Of a stretch of DNA of 64,000 nucleotides, positions 16,530-26,996 are shown piece by piece; the stretch's first letter is position 1; every line of letters starts with the position of its first letter. The stretch covers positions 16,714 through 80,713 of the forward strand of contig NZ_JAEMUW010000025.1 of assembly GCF_016598485.1 (NCBI RefSeq), given 5' to 3'. The stretch comes from Micromonospora coerulea (GTDB lineage: Bacteria > Actinomycetota > Actinomycetes > Mycobacteriales > Micromonosporaceae). The notes below the pieces were generated by a model that had not been told where the DNA came from, searched no databases, and saw only the letters and a list, made by a program, of their open reading frames with translations. Made by a program: the position numbers and the translations under genes.

Positions 16530-17276
16530 GTGTATCGGCAGGTGCCGGCGGCGGGGATCCGTGAGGCGGTGGTGTGGCACAGCGTCGCCACGGGCGGGTC
16601 ACCGACCCGGGTGCTGCCGGACGGCTGCCTCGACCTGCTCTGGTCGAGCCGGGCCGGGCTGCTGGTCGCCGGCCCGGACCGGACCGCCCACCTTTCGGCC
16701 AGCTCCCCGGGCGAGCGGTGGGTCGGGCTGCGGCTGCCACCGGGCACCGGCCCGGCGGTCCTCGGGGTGCCCGCCGACGCGTTGCTCGACCGGCGCGTCG
16801 CGCTGGCCGACGTCTGGGGAGCGGGCACGGCAGAGCTGATGGACCGGATCGACGCGGCCCGGTCGTCGGCGGGGCCAGCTCGCCGCCCTCCTGACGATCC
16901 GATCGGCCCCGACGTCGAGCGGATCGGCGCCGCGCTGACGGCGGTCGCGCTCACCCGCCTGCGCGCCGCCGGCGGGCCGGACCCGCTCGGCGCGCGGATC
17001 GCCGCCCGGCTGGCGACCGGCGGCCCGATCGCCGCGACCGCCGCCGAGGTCGGCCTGGGCGAGCGGGCGCTGCGCCGTCGCTGCCAGCCCCTCTTCGGGT
17101 ACGGCCCGAAGACCCTCGCCCGCATCCTGCGGATGCGGCGCGCCCTCGCGCTGGCCCGGGCCGGTACGCCGCTGGCCGAGGTGGCCGCCCGCGCCGGGTA
17201 CGCCGACCAGGCCCACCTCACCCGGGAGGTCCGCGACCTGGCCGGCGTGCCCCCGACCCGGCTCCTGTCGGGCTGA
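16530..17276 (+). CDS. AraC-family transcriptional regulator
   Basis: About 248 residues. The N-terminal half (VLPDGCLDLLWSS..., LRLPPGTGPAVLGVPADALLD) is the DUF6597-type ligand domain of AraC regulators; the C-terminal half has two helix-turn-helix units (IAATAAEVGLGERALRRRC and PLAEVAARAGYADQAHLTRE) followed by the conserved Pro/Arg end. GTG 16530 is used, although the GGGGAG ribosome site is tight against it; GTG 16503 is an alternative. It converges on the VOC gene, with only 10 bases between the stops. Target genes cannot be inferred. Confidence 0.82.
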   Translation: MYRQVPAAGIREAVVWHSVATGGSPTRVLPDGCLDLLWSSRAGLLVAGPDRTAHLSASSPGERWVGLRLPPGTGPAVLGVPADALLDRRVALADVWGAGTAELMDRIDAARSSAGPARRPPDDPIGPDVERIGAALTAVALTRLRAAGGPDPLGARIAARLATGGPIAATAAEVGLGERALRRRCQPLFGYGPKTLARILRMRRALALARAGTPLAEVAARAGYADQAHLTREVRDLAGVPPTRLLSG

Positions 17277-17286
17277 CCGCCGTCGC

Positions 17287-17685
17287 TCAGTCCGCCGCCA
17301 GCGGCGCGAACAGGTCCACTCCGGTGCCGTCCGGGTCGTGCAGGACGGCGTACCGCTGGCCCCAGTCGGCGTCCCACGGCGCCCGGTGGCCGTGGAACCC
17401 GGCCCCGGTCAGCTCCGCGTACCACCGGTCCACCTCGGCGGGGTCGGCGCAGCGGAACGCCAGGTTCACCCGGGGGCTGCCGGTCGGCGGGGTGAACCCC
17501 GGGTCGAAGGTGCGCAGCATGTGGACGGTGTCCCAGGCCAGCCGGACGCCGCCGGCCAGGGTGACCTCCACGTGCGGCTCGCCCTCTGCGCCGGGCGGGA
17601 TCGGCACCCCCAGCCGGCGGTAGAAGTCGAGCGTTCGGGCCATGTCGGTGACGGCCATGCCGATGAGGTCGAAGCGAGGTGTCAT
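17287..17685 (-). CDS. VOC-superfamily (glyoxalase/bleomycin-resistance fold) protein
   Basis: 132 residues with two beta-alpha-beta-beta-beta halves: FDLIGMAVTDMARTLDFYRRL opens the first and RVNLAFRCADPAEVDRWYAEL the second, ending in RYAVLHDPDGTGVDLFAPL. These are standard VOC signatures; metal ligands are only partly present, so the reaction is unknown. ATG 17685 is preferred over the GTG at 17694. It lies opposite the AraC gene and could be functionally linked, but this is not shown by sequence. Confidence 0.8.
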   Translation of the reverse strand: MTPRFDLIGMAVTDMARTLDFYRRLGVPIPPGAEGEPHVEVTLAGGVRLAWDTVHMLRTFDPGFTPPTGSPRVNLAFRCADPAEVDRWYAELTGAGFHGHRAPWDADWGQRYAVLHDPDGTGVDLFAPLAAD

Positions 17686-17800
17686 GACCGTCACGCTAGG
17701 GGCGGGCGGGGCGGGTCGTCTTGAACGGAACGGACGGGGACGGGGTGACCGGTGTGGCCGTCACGACCGGCCCGCGCGGCGTACGGTGAGCAGGAGACAA

Positions 17801-17860
17801 GTCCGGCTTTTAGGGCGAAAAGCCTCAGGGTGGCCGGCCTCCATGACGGCGAGGGAAGGG
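17801..17860 (+). promoter_or_regulatory. Structured leader candidate upstream of the envelope cluster
   Basis: A perfect 7-bp hairpin (GGCTTTT at 17805-17811, complement at 17818-17824, 6-base loop) is followed by a second GGCCGGCC-rich segment and the ribosome site. The TTTT/AAAA content is unusual for this genome. It may be a regulatory leader or a small attenuator; I could not match it to a known riboswitch class. Confidence 0.35.
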
Positions 17861-17872
17861 AGCAGCCCGGTG

Positions 17873-18019
17873 ATGCACCTGGCCTACCTGGACGCGGGAT
17901 CCGGCAGCCTCATCGTGCAGGCGGTGGTCGGTGGGGTGGCCGGAGCGGCGGTGGCGGCGAAGCTGTACTGGCGCCGGCTGGTCGCCCGGTTCCGGCGTCA
18001 GCCGACCGACCAGCACTGA
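17873..18019 (+). CDS. Tiny membrane protein with YLDAGSGS motif, 48 residues
   Basis: The sequence begins MHLAYLDAGSGSLIVQ, continues with one hydrophobic helix (about 12-32, VQAVVGGVAGAAVAAKLYW) and ends with an Arg-rich cytoplasmic tail. Short proteins with a YLDPG(S/T)GS start precede methyltransferase and phosphodiesterase/sulfatase genes in many bacteria, exactly as here, so it is probably part of the same envelope machinery. It has a GGGAG site upstream; a GTG one codon earlier is possible. The next gene starts 11 bases downstream. Confidence 0.7.
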   Translation: MHLAYLDAGSGSLIVQAVVGGVAGAAVAAKLYWRRLVARFRRQPTDQH

Positions 18020-18030
18020 GCGGGTCGGCG

Positions 18031-19440
18031 ATGGCCCACCCCGACACCGGCGTCCGGGTCGACCCCGGATCGTTCCGCGACCCCGGCAACCGGGTCTTTC
18101 ACCGCGACGGCGAGGTGCTGCGCGGCCTGGACGAGCGGTCCGCCCGGGACTGGCGGGCGCTCGCGGGCAGCGGCTTCTTCCGGACTCTGCTGGCCGCGGG
18201 GAAGCTGTGCGGCACCGAGGAGGTCGCCCCGACGCCGCCCTGGTCCGCGACGCTCCGGCACGAGCGGATCCCCTTCGTCTCCCACCCGTACGAGTGGTCC
18301 TTCGGGATGCTGCGCGACGCCGCCCTGCTGCACCTGGAGATCCTGCGGGCAGCCCTGGTTGACGGGTTCACCACCAAGGACGGCTCGGCGTACAACCTCC
18401 AGTGGCGGGGCACCGCGCCGGTCTTCATCGACATCGGCTCCTTCCAGCCGTACCGCGACGGCGAACCGTGGGCCGGGTACCGGCAGTTCTGCCAGACGCT
18501 GCTCTACCCGCTGCTGCTCCAGGCCCACCTCGGCGTGGACTTCCAGCCCTGGCTGCGCGCCCGGGTCGACGGCCTGGAGCCGGACCAGATGCGGCGCTTC
18601 TTCGGCGGCGCCCGGCGGCTGCTGCCCGGCGTGCCCACCCACGTGCACCTGCACGGCGCGATGCAGCAGCGCAACGCCCGCGCCACCACCAGCGACGTGC
18701 GGGCCCAGCTGCGCGAGGCCGGCTACTCCCGGGAACTGGCCGCGGCCACGGTCCGCGGCATCGAGAAGCTGGTCCGCCGGCTGGACCGCCGGCCGGGGGA
18801 GAGCCACTGGTCGGACTACCAGCGCACCTGCGGCTACTCGGCGCAGGACCGCCACGCCAAGGAGCGGTTCGTCGAGGAGGCAGTCGCCGCCGCCGGCGCC
18901 CCGGCGATGGCCCTCGACCTGGGCGCCAACGACGGCCGGTACGCCCGGATCGCCGCCCGGCACGCCCGGTACGTGGTCGCGGTCGAGCAGGACCCGGCGG
19001 TGGTCGACGCGCTCTACCGGGCGCTGCGGGCGGAGGGGGAGCGGCGGATCCTGCCGCTGGTGATGGACCTGGCCGACCCGTCGCCGGGCGGCGGCTGGCG
19101 CGGCGTCGAGCGGGCCGGCTTCGCCGCCCGCACCCGGGCCGACGTGGTCCTCGCCCTGGCCGTGGTGCACCACCTGGCGATCGGGCGGAACGTGCCGCTG
19201 GCCGAGGTGGTCGACCAGCTCGCCGGGCTCGCCACGCCCGGGGCCACGCTGGTGGTGGAGTTCGTCCACCCCGAGGATCCGATGGCCCGCCGGCTGCTGG
19301 CCAACAAGCCGGACGGACTCTTCCCCGACTACCGGCGCGAGGAGTTCGAGCGGCTGCTCGCCGCGCGCTGCCGGATCACCCGGCGCGCGGAGCTGCCCTC
19401 GGGCACCCGGACGCTCTATCGGGCGGTGGTAAATGGTTGA
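18031..19440 (+). CDS. Class I SAM-dependent methyltransferase, NoeA-like, with N-terminal domain
   Basis: 469 residues. Residues about 1-270 form a domain of unknown role (HPYEWSFGMLRDAALLHLE, KDGSAYNLQW and PVFIDIGSFQPY are its conserved blocks, recalling a degenerate kinase-like fold). Residues about 280-440 are a methyltransferase: motif I ALDLGANDGRYARIA, acidic VVAVEQD, motif IV DVVLALAVVHHL. Similar proteins have been called nodulation protein NoeA and probably modify a surface glycan or lipid. The ATG at 18031 follows the tiny membrane gene directly; the stop overlaps the next ATG by 8 bases, so the three genes form one unit. Confidence 0.78.
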   Translation: MAHPDTGVRVDPGSFRDPGNRVFHRDGEVLRGLDERSARDWRALAGSGFFRTLLAAGKLCGTEEVAPTPPWSATLRHERIPFVSHPYEWSFGMLRDAALLHLEILRAALVDGFTTKDGSAYNLQWRGTAPVFIDIGSFQPYRDGEPWAGYRQFCQTLLYPLLLQAHLGVDFQPWLRARVDGLEPDQMRRFFGGARRLLPGVPTHVHLHGAMQQRNARATTSDVRAQLREAGYSRELAAATVRGIEKLVRRLDRRPGESHWSDYQRTCGYSAQDRHAKERFVEEAVAAAGAPAMALDLGANDGRYARIAARHARYVVAVEQDPAVVDALYRALRAEGERRILPLVMDLADPSPGGGWRGVERAGFAARTRADVVLALAVVHHLAIGRNVPLAEVVDQLAGLATPGATLVVEFVHPEDPMARRLLANKPDGLFPDYRREEFERLLAARCRITRRAELPSGTRTLYRAVVNG

Positions 19441-21478
19441 GGGCACCCTCGCGCCACCCGAGCACCGGGGCGCGCCCCCGGCCCCAACCCGGCCCGGACG
19501 GCCCTGGCGCGCGGAGCTGGGCCGGCAGCTCGAGGTCGTCGCCCTGGTGGGGCTGGTGGTCACCCAGCCACTGCTGGACGTGCTCGGCCGCAGCCCCGAC
19601 TTCTTCCTGTTCCACCGGGCCGGGCCGGGCGACATCCTGCTGCTGGTCGCCCTGATCGCGATCGCGCCGACCGTGCCGTTCGCGCTGCTCGGCGCGGCCA
19701 CCCTGGTCGCCGGCCGGACCGCCCGGGCGGCGCTGCACACGCTGCTGGTGGGGCTGCTGCTGGCCGCCCTCGCCGTCCAGGTCGGCCGGCACGGCACGCC
19801 GCTGCGCGGCGTACCGCTGCTGCTGGCCGCCGCCGGGGCCGGCGCGGCCGGGGCCGCCGCGCACCGGCGCTGGCGAGCGCCCGGCCGGGTGCTGCGGATG
19901 GCCGCGCTCGGGCCGGCGGTCTTCGTCGGCCTGTTCCTGTTCGCCTCGCCGGCCTCGGCGGTGGTGCTGCCCCGGGCGCACACCGGGGCGGCCGGGGTGG
20001 CCGGCCCGGGCGCCCACCCACCGGTGGTCATGATCGTCCTGGACGAGCTCCCGCTGGTCTCGCTGCTCGGCCCGGACGGCCGGATCGACGCCGCCCGCTA
20101 TCCGCACTTCGCCGAGCTGGCCCAGCGTTCCACCTGGTATCGCGACGCCACCGGGGTCAGCGGCTGGACCCCGTACGCGCTGCCGGCCATGCTCACCGGT
20201 CGCTACCCGGCCCAGCCGCTCGCCCCGCACTACTCGCAGTACCCGGACAACCTCTTCACCGCGCTCGGCGGCCTGTACGACATCCGGGCCGAGGAGAGCA
20301 TCACCCGGCTCTGCCCGCCCAGCCGCTGTGAACAGCCGGCCAGCCCCGAGCAGGGCCTCGGCGTGCTGGTCCGGGAGAGCGGCAAGCTGCTGCGGCAGGT
20401 CACCGCCCCGATGGACAGCCCGGTCGACCCGGAGCACTCCTACCGCGAGCTGACCCGCGCCGAGGCGGGCCTGGACGCGGCCGAACCGGTGCCCGCCGAC
20501 CCGAAGTTCCGCTGGGACAACCTGGACGACAACCAGCCCGCCCGGTTCACCAGCTTCCTGGCCGGGCTGCGCCCGTCCACCCGCCCCACCCTGCACTTCC
20601 TGCACCTGCTGATGCCGCACTCGCCGTGGGCGTACCTGCCGTCCGGGGCGCACTACGCCGCGCCGGAGGACCTGCCCAACGACGGCGCCGGCTGGGTCGA
20701 CCTGGCCCGGCAGCGGCACCTCGCGCAGCTCGGCTACACCGACCGGCTGATCGGCGAGACGCTGCGCACGCTGCGCGCCACCGGCCTCTACGACAAGGCC
20801 CTGGTGCTGGTCACCGCCGACCACGGGGTGAGCTTCCGCCGGGACTGGCAGGGCCGCGGCATGGACGCCATCGACCACGCCGCCGACCAGGTCGCCTGGG
20901 TGCCGATGTTCATCAAGGAGCCCGGCCAGCGCGCCGGTCGGGTGGACGACCGGAACTGGGAGCATGTCGACCTGCTGCCCACCATCGCCGACTACGCGCA
21001 CCTGCGGGTCCCCTGGTTGATGGAGGGGCGGTCGGCCCGGCAGGCCCCGCGCGAGCGGGCCGACAAGCGCTTCTACGACCGGCCGGGCCAGCCGGTGACG
21101 ATCACCGGCGGGGTGCCGTCGGTGCCCCCCGCGCCGCCGGTCAGCCCGCTGGTCGGCACCCGGGTGGGGGAGCGCCCCGGCGGCGGTACGGCGACCGTGG
21201 CGAACCTCGCCGCGTTCCGCGCCGTCGACCCGGCCAACGGCGACCTGCCGGCCCTGGTCTGGGGCGCCGTGCCCGCGGCCGTGCCGGGCGGGACGCTGCT
21301 GGCCGTGGCGGTCAACGGCACGATCGGCGCGGTGGTCCCCGTCGTCCCCGCCGACCGGGCCGGCCGCCGTTTCGCGGCCCTCCTCCCCGACGACCGGCTC
21401 TTCGCCGCCGGGCCGAACCGGCTCGACCTCTATCGGGTCGCCGCGGACGGCGGCCTGCGCCGCCTCACCCTCTCCTGA
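19433..21478 (+). CDS. Membrane-bound sulfatase/phosphodiesterase-family protein
   Basis: 681 residues. The N-terminal about 180 residues contain four to five membrane helices; the rest is an extracytoplasmic alkaline-phosphatase-superfamily domain. Visible metal and nucleophile motifs are VMIVLDELPL (Asp), SGWTPYALPAMLTGRYP (Thr nucleophile position), HLLMPHSPW and VTADHGVSF. It most likely transfers or removes phospho-groups (phosphoglycerol or phosphoethanolamine type) or sulfate on envelope polymers, like LtaS/type I phosphodiesterase relatives. It is translationally coupled to the methyltransferase. The C-terminal 120 residues are Pro/Val-rich, with no identified domain. Confidence 0.8.
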   Translation: MVEGTLAPPEHRGAPPAPTRPGRPWRAELGRQLEVVALVGLVVTQPLLDVLGRSPDFFLFHRAGPGDILLLVALIAIAPTVPFALLGAATLVAGRTARAALHTLLVGLLLAALAVQVGRHGTPLRGVPLLLAAAGAGAAGAAAHRRWRAPGRVLRMAALGPAVFVGLFLFASPASAVVLPRAHTGAAGVAGPGAHPPVVMIVLDELPLVSLLGPDGRIDAARYPHFAELAQRSTWYRDATGVSGWTPYALPAMLTGRYPAQPLAPHYSQYPDNLFTALGGLYDIRAEESITRLCPPSRCEQPASPEQGLGVLVRESGKLLRQVTAPMDSPVDPEHSYRELTRAEAGLDAAEPVPADPKFRWDNLDDNQPARFTSFLAGLRPSTRPTLHFLHLLMPHSPWAYLPSGAHYAAPEDLPNDGAGWVDLARQRHLAQLGYTDRLIGETLRTLRATGLYDKALVLVTADHGVSFRRDWQGRGMDAIDHAADQVAWVPMFIKEPGQRAGRVDDRNWEHVDLLPTIADYAHLRVPWLMEGRSARQAPRERADKRFYDRPGQPVTITGGVPSVPPAPPVSPLVGTRVGERPGGGTATVANLAAFRAVDPANGDLPALVWGAVPAAVPGGTLLAVAVNGTIGAVVPVVPADRAGRRFAALLPDDRLFAAGPNRLDLYRVAADGGLRRLTLS

Positions 21479-21674
21479 GCCGGCCCGAGCCGCCCGGCCG
21501 CCGGCCGGGCGGCGGGTCCCGCGTGTCCCCGGGCAGGGTTTCCGAGCCGGCAAGTCGGGAATCGGGTGACGCATACCTCACCGCAGAACCATGGCGAGCG
21601 GTGTCCCCGAGACCGCGATTACGGTAAAAGCGAAGGCAATTCAACGAAGATCTTGCCGGCGAAGCGAGGAACAC

Positions 21675-22958
<1,284 letters not shown>

Positions 22959-22967
22959 GCCACCCAC

Positions 22968-23003
22968 GAAGGCCGCCGACCCCACCCGGGGCCGGCGGCC
23001 TTC
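22968..23003. terminator. Terminator hairpin between gltA and the convergent glycosyltransferase gene
   Basis: A perfect 11-bp stem (GAAGGCCGCCG at 22968-22978 with its complement at 22993-23003) encloses a 14-base GC-rich loop. It starts 10 bases after the gltA stop. Confidence 0.8.
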
Positions 23004-23127
23004 GCGATCTCCCACCTCGGGCCCCCACCTCTCGCCCCGGCGATCTCGCACCTTCGGCCTCGGCGTCACCGGCATGAGCCGGGAACCGGCGACCCAGTGC
23101 AGGATCGGCGGGGCGGGGTGGGTGGGG

Positions 23128-24534
23128 TCAGCGGAGGCCGGCGGCGGCGAGGAGGTTGCCCGGGGGGAGGGCGGGGAGGGTGCGGCCGAGGGTCATCCGT
23201 TGCTCGGTGCGCTCGGCGGTGAACACGCCGTCGTTCGCGATCGCGGCGGCGTAGGTGCCGGCGGTGCGGGCCGCGATCGTGGACCAGCCGTACTGCTCGT
23301 GGACCATGGCGTGGGCGCGGCGGGCCAGCGTGCGGGCGCGCTCCCGGTCCGACAGCAGGGCGTGCACCGCCTCGGTCAGGGCGTCCGGGTCCTGCGGGGC
23401 GAAGGTCATCCCGGTGACGCCCGGCTCGACGATCTCGGCGAGGCCGCCGGTACGGGCCACCGCCAGGGGTGCGCCGGCCGCCGCGCCCTCCAGGGCGACC
23501 ATGCCGAACGGTTCGTAGATGCTCGGCACGGCGAAGCAGTCCGAGGCGGCCATCACGGCCGGCAGGTCGGCCCCGCCGAGGAAGCCCGGCATGCTGACCG
23601 TGTCGCCCAGGCCGAGCCGGTGCACCTCGGCCTCCAGCTCCGACCGGTACGGGCCGTCGCCGACGATCACCGCGCGCAGTCCGGGGTGCCGCTCGCGCAG
23701 CCGGGGCAGCCCGGCGAGCAGGTGCTGCACGCCCTTCTCGTAGACCAGCCGGCCAGCGAAGGTGACCAGCGGCCCGTCCCCGGCGAAGCGGGCCCGAGCG
23801 GCGGCGATCGCCGTGGTGGGCACCTTCCAGCGGTGCGGCTCGACGCCGTTGGGCACCGCGTCGACCCGGGTGGCCGGGACGCCGAAGAGCGCGCTGACCT
23901 CGTCGCGCATGTACCCGGAGCAGACGATCACCCGGCCGGACTCGGCGGCCAGCCAGTGTTCGACCCCGTGGATGGTGCGGTTCATCTCCTCCGGCAGCCA
24001 GCCCTGGTGCCGGCCGGCCTCGGTGGCGTGGATGGTGCTGACCAGCGGTACGTCCAGGTGTTCGCGCAACGTCATGGCGGTGTGCGCGACCAGCCAGTCG
24101 TGGGCGTGGATGACGTCGTACGCGCCGGACAGGGTGGCCCGCAGCGCCGCCCGGGTCAGCGTGTGGTTGAAGGCCATCGTCCAGGCCAGCAGCGAGCCGG
24201 TGGCGAGCGGGAAGGCGACCGGATCCTCGGCGGCGCGGACGATCCGCACGCCGTCGGCGTACTCCTCCAGCGGCGCGCCCTCGGCGTGCCGGGTGACCAC
24301 GGTGACCTCGTGACCGGCGGCGGCCAGGGCGACCGACAGCGCGTGCACGTGCCGGCCCAGTCCACCGACCAGCACCGGCGGGTACTCCCAGGAGAGCATC
24401 AGGATGCGGCGGGTGCACGCCGGCACGCCGGTGCCGGGGGTCCGCTGCGGGATCTGGGGCCGGGAGGTCAGGGTGGGCCGGTGGGTCCGGTCCGGGGCGG
24501 TGGCGGGCTGCTCGCCGACCCGCAGGGTGGTCAC
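23128..24534 (-). CDS. GT4/GT5-type glycosyltransferase, probable alpha-glucan synthase
   Basis: 468 residues, GT-B fold. The N-terminal nucleotide-independent half starts with LMLSWEYPPVLVGGLGRHVH (glycogen-synthase-like KxGG equivalent), and the C-terminal half has FAGRLVYEKGVQHLL and the E-x7-E motif in YEPFGMVALEGAAAGAP. It resembles actinobacterial GlgA/GlgM-type enzymes that elongate glucans or make maltose-1-phosphate. The context supports this: it faces glgX-treY-treZ across a shared promoter region. The GTG at 24534 has a CGGAGATTGAT ribosome site; the frame is open far upstream, but that part is not conserved. The glucosyl donor is not readable. Confidence 0.8.
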   Translation of the reverse strand: MTTLRVGEQPATAPDRTHRPTLTSRPQIPQRTPGTGVPACTRRILMLSWEYPPVLVGGLGRHVHALSVALAAAGHEVTVVTRHAEGAPLEEYADGVRIVRAAEDPVAFPLATGSLLAWTMAFNHTLTRAALRATLSGAYDVIHAHDWLVAHTAMTLREHLDVPLVSTIHATEAGRHQGWLPEEMNRTIHGVEHWLAAESGRVIVCSGYMRDEVSALFGVPATRVDAVPNGVEPHRWKVPTTAIAAARARFAGDGPLVTFAGRLVYEKGVQHLLAGLPRLRERHPGLRAVIVGDGPYRSELEAEVHRLGLGDTVSMPGFLGGADLPAVMAASDCFAVPSIYEPFGMVALEGAAAGAPLAVARTGGLAEIVEPGVTGMTFAPQDPDALTEAVHALLSDRERARTLARRAHAMVHEQYGWSTIAARTAGTYAAAIANDGVFTAERTEQRMTLGRTLPALPPGNLLAAAGLR

Positions 24535-24728
24535 ATCAATCTCCGTCCATGCACGAAGGGTCGCGCCGGCAACGGTGGCGGCGAAAGGAGGGTGGGGGAG
24601 GCCGAGAGGCCGAGCGGACCTGCCCGCGCGGGCGCGTCCGCACCAAGCAAAGGGCATCACACGGTCCCGCGCACCTCCGAAAGGCCTATCGTGACGGAAG
24701 ACACCCAAAGGTCCAGCCGGCCTCAGGT

Positions 24729-24806
24729 GGGTGGATATCGGGTGCCCGCCGATCGGGTGGACTGGCCGCTGCCGCGACGCGGGTGGATTGGCCACTGCCG
24801 TGACGG
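24729..24806. repeat. 26-bp direct repeats upstream of glgX
   Basis: Two adjacent 26-bp units (24755-24780 and 24781-24806) agree at 22 of 26 positions, each beginning GGGTGGA(C/T)TGGCC. A third, diverged unit beginning GGGTGGAT fits the same register at 24729-24754. They lie 70-150 bases upstream of glgX in the divergent control region and may bind a regulator. Confidence 0.55.
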
Positions 24807-24877
24807 GGCATCAACGGCGTGCGCACCGGCGGCCCCGACCGTCCGGTGCGCTCATGATCACGGGCCGAAGGAGCGAC

Positions 24878-26995
<2,118 letters not shown>

Positions 26996-26996
26996 C

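Noticed and set aside
17801..17860. c-di-GMP or other known riboswitch in the envelope-cluster leader
   Set aside because: The hairpin is real, but the conserved bases of GEMM-type or other riboswitch classes are absent.
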